From Polynucleobacter sp. AP-Titi-500A-B4 (GTDB lineage: Bacteria > Pseudomonadota > Gammaproteobacteria > Burkholderiales > Burkholderiaceae): a stretch of DNA of 64,000 nucleotides. Where the stretch lies: assembly GCF_018688095.1 (NCBI RefSeq), contig NZ_CP061311.1, forward strand, positions 1,830,120 through 1,894,119. Reading direction: 5' to 3'. A program made the translations under genes and the position numbers. Positions 16,974-26,590 of the stretch are shown one piece after another (position 1 is the first letter of the stretch; every line of letters begins with the position of its first letter). A model generated the notes under the pieces. That model saw only the letters and a program-made list of their open reading frames with translations. It was not told the DNA's origin and searched no databases.

Positions 16974-17708
16974 ATGGTCTTCATTCGCTCTGCTTTATTT
17001 GCATTATTTTTACTAGTCTTCACTCCCATTTGGTCAGTGCTGTGCATGCTGGCATTTCCATTTCTCAGTCCAGAAAATCGCTATCGCTTTATAGGCGTTT
17101 GGAACAAAGTAGTCATTTGGATGCTATGGCATCTCTGTGATATTCATTATGAGATTCGTGGCATGGAGCATATGCGTACGGTATTGAATCAACCCGTCGT
17201 TATTCTCAGCAAACATCAGTCTGCCTATGAAACGATTGCTTACATTGCCTTGCTGCCCAAGCAACTCTGCTTTGTATTTAAGCGGGAATTACTCTGGATC
17301 CCATTCTTTGGCTGGGCTTTGGCTTTACTGAAAATGATTCATATTAATCGCGCCAATAAACAAACCGCAGCACTGTCTGTAGCCAGCCAAGGACGCAAGC
17401 GCCTAAGCGAAGGTAAATGGATCATGCTGTTCCCAGAGGGCACACGGACACCAAGGGGCTCTACTAAGGCATACCGCAAGGGCGGGGCACGTTTGGCAAG
17501 CGCAACTGGGGCCTTGGTGATTCCAATCGCTCACAACGCCGGTAGCTGCTGGCCTAAGAATAGCTTTCTGAAAAAACCTGGCACAGTGATTTTTTCAATC
17601 GGCCCCGCAATTACTTCTGAAGGTAAGTCTGGTGAAGAGTTGCAGCAAGAAGTAGAAGGCTGGATTGAAGCTGAAATGCGAGTGATTGATCCGAGCGCTT
17701 ATAAATAG
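16974..17708 (+). CDS. plsC: 1-acyl-sn-glycerol-3-phosphate acyltransferase
   Basis: Membrane-bound acyltransferase (244 residues) that makes phosphatidic acid from lysophosphatidic acid. A hydrophobic N-terminal anchor precedes the catalytic block. The catalytic motif is H81-QSAY-E86, an HX4E form of the usual HX4D; the second conserved block FPEGTR is at 153-158. HX4E is seen in other betaproteobacterial homologues, so it need not mean loss of activity. It is the last gene of the glyQ-glyS-gmhB-plsC run, converging on rsmA. Confidence 0.92.
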   Translation: MVFIRSALFALFLLVFTPIWSVLCMLAFPFLSPENRYRFIGVWNKVVIWMLWHLCDIHYEIRGMEHMRTVLNQPVVILSKHQSAYETIAYIALLPKQLCFVFKRELLWIPFFGWALALLKMIHINRANKQTAALSVASQGRKRLSEGKWIMLFPEGTRTPRGSTKAYRKGGARLASATGALVIPIAHNAGSCWPKNSFLKKPGTVIFSIGPAITSEGKSGEELQQEVEGWIEAEMRVIDPSAYK

Positions 17709-17716
17709 TCTTGTCA

Positions 17717-17744
17717 CTCTTAGCTTAGTTTAAACAGCTAAGAG
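17717..17744. terminator. inverted repeat between convergent plsC and rsmA
   Basis: CTCTTAGCT (17717-17725) and AGCTAAGAG (17736-17744) form a 9-bp perfect stem with a 10-base loop between the stop codons. Neither strand has a clear T run, and the last codons of rsmA form one arm, so this is only a possible weak bidirectional terminator. Confidence 0.3.
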
Positions 17745-18506
17745 CTTGGCCCACTGAATATAGCGATCAACTGAAATATCCTGAGCTCTAGCTTTGAGCT
17801 CCTCTTCGCTTAGCTTCAACCGATCTGCAAAGGCCTGTAGATTTGTACGCAACATTTTTCTTCGCTGTGAAAAAGCTGCAGCCACTACTTGTTCTAAGGA
17901 GTTCCACTGAGCTTGTGTCAAGTTGAAGTCTTTTCTTGGAATCATTCGTACTACTGCAGAATTCACCTTAGGAGCTGGATCAAAAGCCTCCGGCGGAACC
18001 TCTAACACCAACTCCATGTCATAACGGGCCTGCAGCATCACTGATAACCTGCTGAAATCAGAGCTGCCAGCTTGAGCAACCATTCTTTTAACCACCTCTG
18101 CTTGCAACATAAAAACCTGCTCATCAATATGCGTTGCAGCAGATACCAGATGGAAAAGTAATGGTGAAGAAATGTTGTAAGGCAAATTACCCACTACCTT
18201 ACATAGACCTGCTTTCTCTGAACGATGCTGCGCCCACTCATCGAAATTAAATTTAAGGGCGTCACCCTCAATTACATTGAGCCCCTTCAGGTTTTCCTGA
18301 TTCCAATATGCGACTAAATCTCGATCAATCTCCAGAAGGTCAAGTTGATCGAGATTGTTTAGTAAATGCCTAGTAAGTGCGCCTAGTCCTGGACCAATCT
18401 CGATGACATGCATATCTGGATTGGGGTTAATCAAGGTCACAATCGAATAAATGATGCCTTGATCTTGTAAAAAATTTTGGCCAAATCGTTTACGTGCGCG
18501 ATGCAT
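17730..18506 (-). CDS. rsmA: 16S rRNA (adenine1518-N6/adenine1519-N6)-dimethyltransferase
   Basis: Also called KsgA. This 258-residue enzyme dimethylates two adjacent adenines in the 3' hairpin of 16S rRNA late in small-subunit assembly. Visible motifs: ARKRFGQNFLQD at the N-terminus, SAM-binding motif I EIGPGLGALT, and catalytic motif IV NLPYNISSPLLF. The C-terminal domain is complete. It is the last gene of lptD-surA-pdxA-rsmA, separated from pdxA by only 3 bases. Confidence 0.97.
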   Translation of the reverse strand: MHRARKRFGQNFLQDQGIIYSIVTLINPNPDMHVIEIGPGLGALTRHLLNNLDQLDLLEIDRDLVAYWNQENLKGLNVIEGDALKFNFDEWAQHRSEKAGLCKVVGNLPYNISSPLLFHLVSAATHIDEQVFMLQAEVVKRMVAQAGSSDFSRLSVMLQARYDMELVLEVPPEAFDPAPKVNSAVVRMIPRKDFNLTQAQWNSLEQVVAAAFSQRRKMLRTNLQAFADRLKLSEEELKARAQDISVDRYIQWAKLLAV

Positions 18507-18509
18507 GAG

Positions 18510-19520
18510 TCAATGCGCTTCTTTTTGATTGAGCGCCAATTGATAAGCCAATCGCAGGGCTTCTAACATAGAGCCTGAGTCTGCCAATCCTTTACCAGCA
18601 ATATCTAAAGCCGTGCCATGGTCTACTGAAGTACGAATGATTGGCAGGCCTAATGTGACATTGACTCCACCACCAAAAGTAACAAATTTAAATGGTGCTA
18701 ATCCTTGATCGTGATACATCGCAATAAATGCGTCCACACTTTCCAGGGCACCAGGATCAAACATGGTATCGCCAGGATAGGGGCCAGAAACATTAATTCC
18801 CAGGTTCTTTGCTTGCTCAATAGCAGGGATAATGATTTCAATTTCTTCGCGACCTAAATAACCAGATTCACCAGCATGTGGATTTAATCCCGCAACCCGT
18901 ATCATCGGCTTAGCAAGCCCAAATTTTGCTTGTAAATCACGATGTACTATTTGAATCGTGTCAAGTACAGACTCTTGACTTAATGCAACAGAAACCTTCT
19001 GCAATGGCAAATGGGTAGTAACAAGAGCAACTCGCAATTCTCTTGATGTCTTGAGATTTAGGAATCCCTTAGGCAAAGTGGAGCAAAGCATCATCACTAC
19101 TTGTTTGGCCTTGCAACGCTGAGCTAAATATTCTGTATGCCCAGTAAATGGGGTGCCCGCCAAATTCATAACACTCTTTTGAATCGGTGCGGTAATCATG
19201 GCATCAAAACGACCATCCAAACATCCGTCAATAGCCTCATTCAGAGTATTCATCACGTATTGAGCATTCTTTGGATTTAAGACACCCTGGCTCACCGGCT
19301 CTGAAACTGGAATGCTATGGATTTTTAAACGTTCAGATAAATCAGATGAGCCGTCAAGCGCTACTCCTAAAAAACTAGAGTCGCCAATCAAGGTAATCGC
19401 TGCACCTGGCTGCTCCACTAGAAACTGCTGTGCGGCTGCCACGGAAACCTCAGGCCCAACGCCAGCCGGCTCACCGGTAGTGATTGCCAAATTAACGAGG
19501 GTCGGCGCTTGCGGCATCAT
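18510..19520 (-). CDS. pdxA: 4-hydroxythreonine-4-phosphate dehydrogenase
   Basis: NAD-dependent oxidative decarboxylase of the DXP-dependent pyridoxal phosphate pathway, 336 residues. Blocks ITTGEPAGVGPEV (13-25), PFTGHTEYLAQ, LNPHAGESG and MYHDQGLAPFK carry the metal-binding His residues and substrate contacts. The start at 19520 lies 29 bases inside the end of surA, so translation of pdxA is probably coupled to surA. A slightly shorter start is possible because the first ten residues are poorly conserved. Confidence 0.96.
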   Translation of the reverse strand: MMPQAPTLVNLAITTGEPAGVGPEVSVAAAQQFLVEQPGAAITLIGDSSFLGVALDGSSDLSERLKIHSIPVSEPVSQGVLNPKNAQYVMNTLNEAIDGCLDGRFDAMITAPIQKSVMNLAGTPFTGHTEYLAQRCKAKQVVMMLCSTLPKGFLNLKTSRELRVALVTTHLPLQKVSVALSQESVLDTIQIVHRDLQAKFGLAKPMIRVAGLNPHAGESGYLGREEIEIIIPAIEQAKNLGINVSGPYPGDTMFDPGALESVDAFIAMYHDQGLAPFKFVTFGGGVNVTLGLPIIRTSVDHGTALDIAGKGLADSGSMLEALRLAYQLALNQKEAH

Positions 19521-20949
19521 CTACATTCAAGATTTTGACAGTTGCGGTATCTCTTAATTCGCGCAACCAATCTTGATAAGCCTGCTCAAATTTTCTCTCA
19601 CGAATAGCAGCACGGGCAAATTGACGTTGCTTTTCAACAGTCAACTGAGCTTCGCGGCGCTCGAGGACCTGAATCAAATGCCAACCAAATTCGGTCTTCA
19701 CGGGATTACTGACTTCGCCAATTTGCAAACGATTCATTGCCTGCTCAAATTCTGGGACTAGATCTCCAGGACCCATCCAACCTAAATTTCCACCATTAGG
19801 CGCAGATCCATCCTCTGAAAATTTCTTAGCAAGCTCACCAAAATCTGCAGTCTTTGCTCGAACTTGATCTCGATACCCTGCAAGACGTCGCTCTGCATCC
19901 TGATCGGTTAAGCCAGCACGGTTGCGCAATAGGATGTGCCGCGACAAGGTTTGAGTAATGGGGATATTTTGTGGGGTGCCACTTGAAGCTTCTTGTAGCG
20001 CAGCTTGCTGCTGAGGGTTTGCTCCAGCAACTGCAGATCGACGATCCATCACTTTAAGCACATGATATCCAGCGGGACTTTTGAGTACGGCACTCGCAAC
20101 CTGACCACTGCCTGTATTTCGAATAGCCTCATAAAATATTTGTGGCAACCTATCTGGCGCGCGATATCCTAAATCCTGAAACTTGATCTTTGGGTTCTCC
20201 TGAGCCGCCATTGCACCAAGCTGCATAAAATCTCCGCCGCCTTTGGCATCACGCAATAACTGCTCAGCCTTCTTTTTTGCCTCAGCTTGAGCACTTACAC
20301 CAGCAGAAGCATCCACTGGAATAAAAATCTGCGCTACATCAATTTCTTCTGGCTCGCCTTTGGCAGCAGGGGTTGAGCGTGAAGATCCGCCACCAATAGC
20401 ACGAGTTCTTTCAGCGATAAAATTATCAATCTCTGCGTCTGAGATTTTGATCTTTGCTTCAACTTCGCGCTCACGATATCGAGTAAGCATGACATCGTCT
20501 CGTAACAGCTGCTTATACTTTTCAAAGGTGCTCCCAGAAGCAATGACTTTGGCTTTGAACTCAGCAACGCTCATTTTATTTTTTTCAGCAATATCGCCAA
20601 TAATTTTATCGAGCTCCTTACCGGTTACTGCGACACCCTCTTGCTCAGCGTTTTGTAACTGAATTTTTTCGACAATCAAGCGTTCTAAGATTATTTTTCG
20701 TAAAGAGCCATCATCAGGTAATTTTGCTCCTTGTTTCTTGAGGGCCGTAATTCGATCATCGATCTCTTTTCGTGTGACATAGCCTGTATTAACGACAGCA
20801 GCTACACCATCAATATTACGAATTTTGCTATCAGCTAGGATATTTGCCTTTGATGTATCTTGGGCGATCGTCATTACAGAGGTAAGAGATATCCCCAAAA
20901 AGATCAGTGCGCAAATAAAAGATTTCAGGCTAATTCTGCAAAACGTCAT
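19492..20949 (-). CDS. surA: periplasmic chaperone and peptidyl-prolyl isomerase SurA
   Basis: A 485-residue periplasmic chaperone that escorts unfolded outer-membrane proteins, including LptD, to the BAM complex. It has a signal peptide (about residues 1-29), the SurA N-terminal chaperone domain (about 45-165), a first parvulin domain (about 185-295) and a more canonical second parvulin domain (SRHILLRNR... GGNLGWMGPGDLVPEFEQA, about 338-440), then the C-terminal helix. It overlaps lptD by 4 bases (ATGA) and pdxA by 29. Confidence 0.96.
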   Translation of the reverse strand: MTFCRISLKSFICALIFLGISLTSVMTIAQDTSKANILADSKIRNIDGVAAVVNTGYVTRKEIDDRITALKKQGAKLPDDGSLRKIILERLIVEKIQLQNAEQEGVAVTGKELDKIIGDIAEKNKMSVAEFKAKVIASGSTFEKYKQLLRDDVMLTRYREREVEAKIKISDAEIDNFIAERTRAIGGGSSRSTPAAKGEPEEIDVAQIFIPVDASAGVSAQAEAKKKAEQLLRDAKGGGDFMQLGAMAAQENPKIKFQDLGYRAPDRLPQIFYEAIRNTGSGQVASAVLKSPAGYHVLKVMDRRSAVAGANPQQQAALQEASSGTPQNIPITQTLSRHILLRNRAGLTDQDAERRLAGYRDQVRAKTADFGELAKKFSEDGSAPNGGNLGWMGPGDLVPEFEQAMNRLQIGEVSNPVKTEFGWHLIQVLERREAQLTVEKQRQFARAAIRERKFEQAYQDWLRELRDTATVKILNVDDAASADPR

Positions 20950-23468
20950 TGATAGTTCTCATATATAGATGGTGCAATAGGCTTGGAAGTTGGCATATAC
21001 CCAGGAACATTTAACTTCATGATATCAACTGGATTACTACCGGCGCTAGCAAAGCCCCTAAATTCGATCTGAAACAGCACCTGAGTGGTGGTAATGAGGG
21101 AAGTATTCACAGCTTGCGAGTAGGCACCACGGAAAGTCCAGCAATCTCTTGTCCACTCCAAGCCAACCAAGGTATTCAATGTCTTGACAGTTAAAGCATC
21201 ATAGCCCCAGCGTCCTAAGACTGAAACTTCCCGTGTAATCGGCCATTGCCCAGAAATATTATATTGATCAGTAGTAGTTGCTGAAGCAGTGGCAGTTTGG
21301 TTGTTTTGTATCGACGCCTGTATAGGGGGCGACCAAACATTGCGATATCCAAAGTTCAGACTTCTTCCCGGGGTTGGTCTCCAGCTTGCACCAACAGTAG
21401 TTTGCACGAAACGATTTAATTGGGTGTTGTACTGCCCAAACATATCTGCACTTAAGTTGCCAAGGAGACGAACCGAAGCAGAACCCAAGGTATCAGAATA
21501 CGTTGTTGGGTTAGCAATGTTGCCATTTAATCCAACCTTCTGTCCCGTGAATTGCTGTTTTTGAGCAAGCGTCACGTTAGCACGCTCAGCGCCTGTATTT
21601 GCCTCAATCATCCGACTTGTCAAGCCTATAGTTGCAGCATTAGCATCCGCAATACGATCATTACCAATAAAAGTATTTGCAGTAAAAATTTGCGACACCC
21701 CAAAGCCCGCATCAGCCGTATCAAATACCGGCGTATTGGCTTGACTTTGATACGGAGTAAATGCATAGAATGCTCTTGGCTCCATAGTGAGCAACATATC
21801 GCGACCAAAGAAGCCTTTCAACTCAGAAGCCTCTCTCTCAAATGCCAATCCAGAATCCAAGCTAAATGTCGGGATCGTAAATCCTTGCGCGTTCGGAACG
21901 CTTCCTGATACATACGGGGTAGCGTTATACGTATTGGATTGAAAACTCACTGTTGGCGTTATGTAATAGCCAGGAGTAATTTGCGGGAGAGATAAAGCCC
22001 CTTTAACGACCGTACGATCTGCCTGTGTGTATGCACCTGGGGGTGGCGCATTAAAGTTACTTCCCAAAGCATAAGCAAAGCGAGTGTAATCAGTGGAGAA
22101 GGTTGTCTTTGGCCCCGTAGGTAATGCGAGATACCTACCGCTTGCATCCGAAACTACTGGACTCAATTGGCTGTTATAGGCGGCCGTAATATTAGGCAGC
22201 ACGTTATAAGGCGCTTGCACTAAATTATTTGGATCAGGTTGTAATGTTTGAAAACTAGCCGCTTTAGCGCCAACTGTCCAATTACTTAACTCACCAGTTA
22301 ACTGTTTACTAGTACCAACCTCTTGACGAAACTGACTAGTAACCTGTCCAGCAATACTTTGTGAAAAGTTAGTAGGGTATAAACTGTCGGAGACGCGTGC
22401 CATATTCACATAGCCATTCCAAGAACCCGGTAATGGGGCACCGCCAGGCCCAACACCACCAGCAAAAATTTGGCGTTGTTGCCAATCATATTTCCAGCGG
22501 TCAGTACCAGTCTGCTTGTCGTAGGGCAGATATTCGCCAGTTGCCACTCCAGAATATTCTTTATCCAAGAAACGGTATGAGGCACCCAGCATAAAGCCGC
22601 GATGATTCATCTCGCGAGGCAATAACAGTAAATCGCGGTTAGGGGCAATATTGACGTAATAAGGCTGAGTAATATCTAAACCGTTATTAGAGTTGTAGCC
22701 AACAACTGGGGCTAATAATCCAGATCGGCGCTCTCCAGACGTTGGAGCGGTGAAATAAGGAACATACGCAATGGGTACATCGAAGAAACGCATCACACCA
22801 TGGGTACCAACCATTTCTTTTTGCTCGTTATCAATCTCTAAGCTACTTGCCGTGAAATACCAATCCATATTTTCTGGAGTGCAAGTGGTATAGGTGGCTT
22901 TATCAAAAACAAAAATGTCGGCATTTTCAATCGTTAATTTTTTTGCCGTACCATTTCCACGAGTGTCTCTGAGCTCATATGTTGGGGTCTCCATAGAGCC
23001 CTCGCGAGCATCTACTTTGAATTTTCCTTTGGGGCCTTTGAAAGTAGTGTTGCCTTTGGATAACTCGGCATTACCCAGTAGGTCTGCAATGTCAGTATCT
23101 GGGTTATAGGTAATTTCATCTGCTTTTAATACGGCACCATTTCGTCGAATTTGCGCGCGACCTTTGAGGTGCATATCTCGTTCAACTACACCATCAATCA
23201 CATCACTAGAGGTGAAGGTCAGGGCCTGTCCATCGGCGATTGGCTTACCCACGCGCAATTGATCATCCAGCTTCAGAACGGTCACATTTCCGCGATCGGG
23301 CAAAAGCGTAAAATTTTGGGTAGCCTGTGAAACTGGAGGTAGGGCAGCAGGAGCTTGAGCGCTTGTAGGAAGCGCGACTTGAAGCAATACCGCCCCCATC
23401 ATTACGCGCAGGGTTATGGCTAAAAAAAGAGGGGCGCAAAGGCCGGCGCGACGGCGATAATGACTCAT
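20946..23468 (-). CDS. lptD: LPS-assembly outer-membrane protein LptD
   Basis: The outer-membrane beta-barrel that inserts LPS into the outer leaflet together with LptE. It has 840 residues: signal peptide (cleavage near Ala39), a periplasmic OstA/LptA-like jellyroll (about 60-230) and the LptD barrel to the C-terminus. After signal removal only two cysteines remain, C196 (TTCTPEN) and C776 (TRDCWTF), whereas E. coli has four; a single long-range disulfide joining jellyroll and barrel is therefore implied. It heads the operon lptD-surA-pdxA-rsmA and is divergent from amgK with 33 bases between starts. Confidence 0.96.
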   Translation of the reverse strand: MSHYRRRAGLCAPLFLAITLRVMMGAVLLQVALPTSAQAPAALPPVSQATQNFTLLPDRGNVTVLKLDDQLRVGKPIADGQALTFTSSDVIDGVVERDMHLKGRAQIRRNGAVLKADEITYNPDTDIADLLGNAELSKGNTTFKGPKGKFKVDAREGSMETPTYELRDTRGNGTAKKLTIENADIFVFDKATYTTCTPENMDWYFTASSLEIDNEQKEMVGTHGVMRFFDVPIAYVPYFTAPTSGERRSGLLAPVVGYNSNNGLDITQPYYVNIAPNRDLLLLPREMNHRGFMLGASYRFLDKEYSGVATGEYLPYDKQTGTDRWKYDWQQRQIFAGGVGPGGAPLPGSWNGYVNMARVSDSLYPTNFSQSIAGQVTSQFRQEVGTSKQLTGELSNWTVGAKAASFQTLQPDPNNLVQAPYNVLPNITAAYNSQLSPVVSDASGRYLALPTGPKTTFSTDYTRFAYALGSNFNAPPPGAYTQADRTVVKGALSLPQITPGYYITPTVSFQSNTYNATPYVSGSVPNAQGFTIPTFSLDSGLAFEREASELKGFFGRDMLLTMEPRAFYAFTPYQSQANTPVFDTADAGFGVSQIFTANTFIGNDRIADANAATIGLTSRMIEANTGAERANVTLAQKQQFTGQKVGLNGNIANPTTYSDTLGSASVRLLGNLSADMFGQYNTQLNRFVQTTVGASWRPTPGRSLNFGYRNVWSPPIQASIQNNQTATASATTTDQYNISGQWPITREVSVLGRWGYDALTVKTLNTLVGLEWTRDCWTFRGAYSQAVNTSLITTTQVLFQIEFRGFASAGSNPVDIMKLNVPGYMPTSKPIAPSIYENYQ

Positions 23469-23501
23469 GGATCCAGACCCGCCTTATTATACGAATCGAC
23501 C

Positions 23502-24503
23502 ATGACTGACGCTCGCTTAAATACCCTTCGCAACTGGCTAAAAGGCCTCCAGCCTAGCTGGCAATTAGATCTCGATACTTTGGCACCAGCCTCGGCAGAC
23601 GCCAGCTTTCGACGCTATTTCCGAATTGAGTCCAAAAACCCAGATTTTGGCACGCTGATCATCATGGATGCACCCCCACAACATGAACCATTAGACGCCT
23701 TCATTAAGGTCGATTTACTGTTCTCAGAAGCTGGTCTAAATGCCCCTAAAATTTTGGAACAAAACTCCGCTGAAGGCTTTCTTCTGCTGAATGATCTGGG
23801 TAACAAAACTTATCTTGCTGAACTGAATAACGAAACAGCAGATCATCTCTACCAGGACGCAACTCATGCATTAGTGCAAATGCAATTAGCAAGCAAACCC
23901 AATGTATTACCAAGCTATGACGCAGTCTTATTGCAACGTGAACTCGATTTATTACCAGAATGGTATTTAAAAAAACATCTAGGCATTGAATTAACAGATT
24001 TACAACAAGCACAACTTAAAAAATCGTTTGAGCTCATCATTGAAAATAATCTGGCGCAGGCGAAGGTCTTCGTACATCGCGATTACCATTCTCGCAACCT
24101 CATGGTGACCGAAGTAAATAATCCTGGCGTATTAGATTTTCAAGATGCAGTGTATGGCCCCATTACTTATGATGCAGCATCTCTGTGGCGCGATGCCTAC
24201 ATTGCTTGGCCAGAAGAACGTGTCATCGATTGGGTGATTAAATTTTGGGAGCAAGGACGTAAAGTAGGACTTCCAATGCCTGAGGACTTTGGGCAGTTCT
24301 ACCGCGACTTTGAATGGATGGGCTTACAGCGTCACCTCAAGGTTCTCGGCATCTTTGCCAGACTCTCTCATCGCGATGGAAAAGATGGTTACCTCAAAGA
24401 TATTCCATTGGTTTTGGAATACGCCATTGCTACTGCAAATCGCTACATCGAACTAAAACCCTTGGCGCGGATTTTAGAAGCTACACGGTCTCAAAAAGAA
24501 TAA
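23502..24503 (+). CDS. amgK: N-acetylmuramate/N-acetylglucosamine anomeric kinase (AmgK-like phosphotransferase)
   Basis: A 333-residue aminoglycoside-phosphotransferase-fold kinase. The catalytic loop is VHRDYHSRNLMV (H192, D194, N199) and the metal-binding Asp is D212 in LDFQDAVYG. Its position next to lptD and directly before a MurU-like nucleotidyltransferase is that of AmgK in Pseudomonas, which phosphorylates MurNAc and GlcNAc at C1 in the cell-wall salvage route that bypasses fosfomycin-sensitive steps. The frame opens earlier (23460), but the ATG at 23502 gives the family N-terminus; there is no obvious ribosome-binding site. Confidence 0.85.
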   Translation: MTDARLNTLRNWLKGLQPSWQLDLDTLAPASADASFRRYFRIESKNPDFGTLIIMDAPPQHEPLDAFIKVDLLFSEAGLNAPKILEQNSAEGFLLLNDLGNKTYLAELNNETADHLYQDATHALVQMQLASKPNVLPSYDAVLLQRELDLLPEWYLKKHLGIELTDLQQAQLKKSFELIIENNLAQAKVFVHRDYHSRNLMVTEVNNPGVLDFQDAVYGPITYDAASLWRDAYIAWPEERVIDWVIKFWEQGRKVGLPMPEDFGQFYRDFEWMGLQRHLKVLGIFARLSHRDGKDGYLKDIPLVLEYAIATANRYIELKPLARILEATRSQKE

Positions 24504-24513
24504 CCGGCACATC

Positions 24514-25230
24514 ATGATTAAGAGCAATCTTCTTCCTTGCTTTTTGCTTGCCGCGGGCAGGGGTGAACGCATGCGACCCCTGACTGACGATTTACCTAAA
24601 CCCTTACTGACTATTCAGAATAAATCACTGCTTGCTTGGCACTTAGAGGCATTAGCGAACGCCGGAATCAAGAATGTTGTGATTAATCACGCTTGGCTAG
24701 GCAATAAAATTGAATCCACACTGGGATCAGGCGAACACTTTGGCCTTCAAATTCAGTACTCCCCAGAAGTTACTGCTTTAGAAACGGCGGGCGGAATCGC
24801 TAAGGCACTCCCCTTGCTTGAACCAGATGATTATTTCTTAGTCATTAATGGGGATGTCTTTAGTCCCAATTTGCCAGTGAATAAAATTCTGGAGACAACT
24901 TCCAATCTAAGAAATAACTCCAATAAACCCTTGGCTCATCTTTTCATGGTGCCAAACCCAAGCCAACATCCTCATGGCGACTTTTATCTTCAAGGAACAA
25001 GGGTCAGCTCCAATAATCCTGGGGAAGCGGAAAGACTGACCTTTTCGGGGATTGGTATCTACCACAAGGATCTTTTTAGGGATCTAGAAATAGGGAGCCC
25101 AGCCAAGCTGGCACCCCTACTCATAACGGCCATGGAGCAAAATAAAGTGTCTGGTGAAAAATATGTCGGTCCGTGGCACGATGTAGGTACACCGCAACGC
25201 TTACAAGAGCTCAATGCAGCATATGAATAA
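24514..25230 (+). CDS. murU: N-acetylmuramate alpha-1-phosphate uridylyltransferase (MurU-like)
   Basis: A 238-residue sugar-1-phosphate nucleotidyltransferase. The nucleotide-binding signature AAGRGERMRPLTDDLPKPLL (residues 13-32) and the metal-binding NGDVFSPNLP are intact. Coming 10 bases after amgK, it should convert MurNAc-alpha-1-phosphate and UTP to UDP-MurNAc. Together with the anhydro-MurNAc kinase gene at 34769 this completes much of the anhydro-MurNAc salvage path; the MurNAc-6-phosphate phosphatase MupP is not visible in this window. The end overlaps pepP by 17 bases. Confidence 0.85.
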   Translation: MIKSNLLPCFLLAAGRGERMRPLTDDLPKPLLTIQNKSLLAWHLEALANAGIKNVVINHAWLGNKIESTLGSGEHFGLQIQYSPEVTALETAGGIAKALPLLEPDDYFLVINGDVFSPNLPVNKILETTSNLRNNSNKPLAHLFMVPNPSQHPHGDFYLQGTRVSSNNPGEAERLTFSGIGIYHKDLFRDLEIGSPAKLAPLLITAMEQNKVSGEKYVGPWHDVGTPQRLQELNAAYE

Positions 25231-26587
25231 AACGGATATTTATCAGCTTCGCAGAAATGCTTTAGCAAAACAGATCTTTACCAAAACTGGTGGTGGTATT
25301 GCCGTCATTGCAACTGCGCCCGAGCTGGCCCGCAATCGCGACAGTGATTTTCCCTATCGCCATGACAGTGATTTTTTCTATCTCACAGGATTTGAAGAGC
25401 CAGAAGCAACTCTGGTGATGAAAGTCAGCGCGAGTGAAAAGAGCTATCAACTGGAGTCTCATCTATTTTGCAGGCCTAAAGATCTCGAACGAGAAATTTG
25501 GGATGGCATTCGCTTGGGGCCAGAAGCCGCGCCAGAGATTTTAGGCATAGAGTTCGCTCACAGCAATCACGAGCTTGATCAAAAAGTTGGTGAACTATTA
25601 GCCGATCAGAGCGCTATTTATGTGCGCCTAGCCGAAAGTGCAGAAGCAGATCGACGCATACGTCATTGGATGAAACAAGTGCGAGGGCAGGCTCGGAGTG
25701 GCATTAATCCACCATCAGAATTTCATGATGTTGAAGCAATCATTCATGAAATGCGTTTATTCAAAGATGCACATGAAATCGATATCATGCGGCGCGCTGC
25801 AGCGATCTCTGCACGTGCCCACATTCGTGCCATGCAAATTTGTAAGCCTGGCATGCGCGAGTATCAACTCGAAGCAGAATTGCTGCATGAGTTCCGCCAG
25901 AGTGGCGCACAGAGCGTGGCTTACAACAGTATTGTTGCTGGAGGCGCTAACTCTTGCATCCTGCACTACCGCGCAGGATCAACGGAATTACGCAGTGGCG
26001 AATTGTGTTTAATAGACGCTGGTTGTGAGTTAGATGGCTACGCCTCAGATATCACGCGCACCTTCCCGGTTAATGGAAAATTTACTGGTCCACAACGCGC
26101 TCTATATGACATTACATTAGCTGCACAAGAAGCAGCCATTGCTATGACAAAGCCGGGCAATACTTTTATGCAGCCGCATGAAGCAGCCCTGAAAGTACTC
26201 ACCCAAGGCTTGCTTGATGAAAAGCTTCTCAAACTTGCAGAACTAGGCTCTCTGGAAAATGCGATTGAAACTGGCGCTTACCGTCGCTTTTATATGCACC
26301 GCACTTCTCATTGGCTTGGTATGGATGTGCATGATGTTGGCTCCTATCGCGAATCCATTGCAACGCCTCAAACAGAAAAACCTTGGCGTATTCTTAAAAG
26401 TGGCATGGTACTCACGATCGAGCCAGGTCTATATATCAGGCCTGCAGACGATATCGATGAAGCTTTTTGGAATATTGGTATCCGTATTGAAGATGATGTC
26501 GTCATCAATGACTCGGGTTGCGAGTTAATTTCACGTGGCGTACCAGTCAAAGCCGATGAAATTGAAGCCCTCATGAAGAACAGCTAG
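25214..26587 (+). CDS. pepP: Xaa-Pro aminopeptidase (aminopeptidase P)
   Basis: M24B metallopeptidase (457 residues) that removes N-terminal residues preceding proline in the cytoplasm. It has an N-terminal creatinase-like domain (about 1-170) and a C-terminal pita-bread domain with the dinuclear metal ligands in DAGCELDGYASDITRTF (two Asp), HRTSHWLGMDVHDVG (His), LTIEPGLY (Glu) and GIRIEDDVV (Glu). AAGAG lies five bases before the ATG at 25214; an ATG three codons later is an alternative. pepP followed by ubiH is also the order in Escherichia coli. Confidence 0.95.
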   Translation: MQHMNKTDIYQLRRNALAKQIFTKTGGGIAVIATAPELARNRDSDFPYRHDSDFFYLTGFEEPEATLVMKVSASEKSYQLESHLFCRPKDLEREIWDGIRLGPEAAPEILGIEFAHSNHELDQKVGELLADQSAIYVRLAESAEADRRIRHWMKQVRGQARSGINPPSEFHDVEAIIHEMRLFKDAHEIDIMRRAAAISARAHIRAMQICKPGMREYQLEAELLHEFRQSGAQSVAYNSIVAGGANSCILHYRAGSTELRSGELCLIDAGCELDGYASDITRTFPVNGKFTGPQRALYDITLAAQEAAIAMTKPGNTFMQPHEAALKVLTQGLLDEKLLKLAELGSLENAIETGAYRRFYMHRTSHWLGMDVHDVGSYRESIATPQTEKPWRILKSGMVLTIEPGLYIRPADDIDEAFWNIGIRIEDDVVINDSGCELISRGVPVKADEIEALMKNS

Positions 26588-26590
26588 AGC

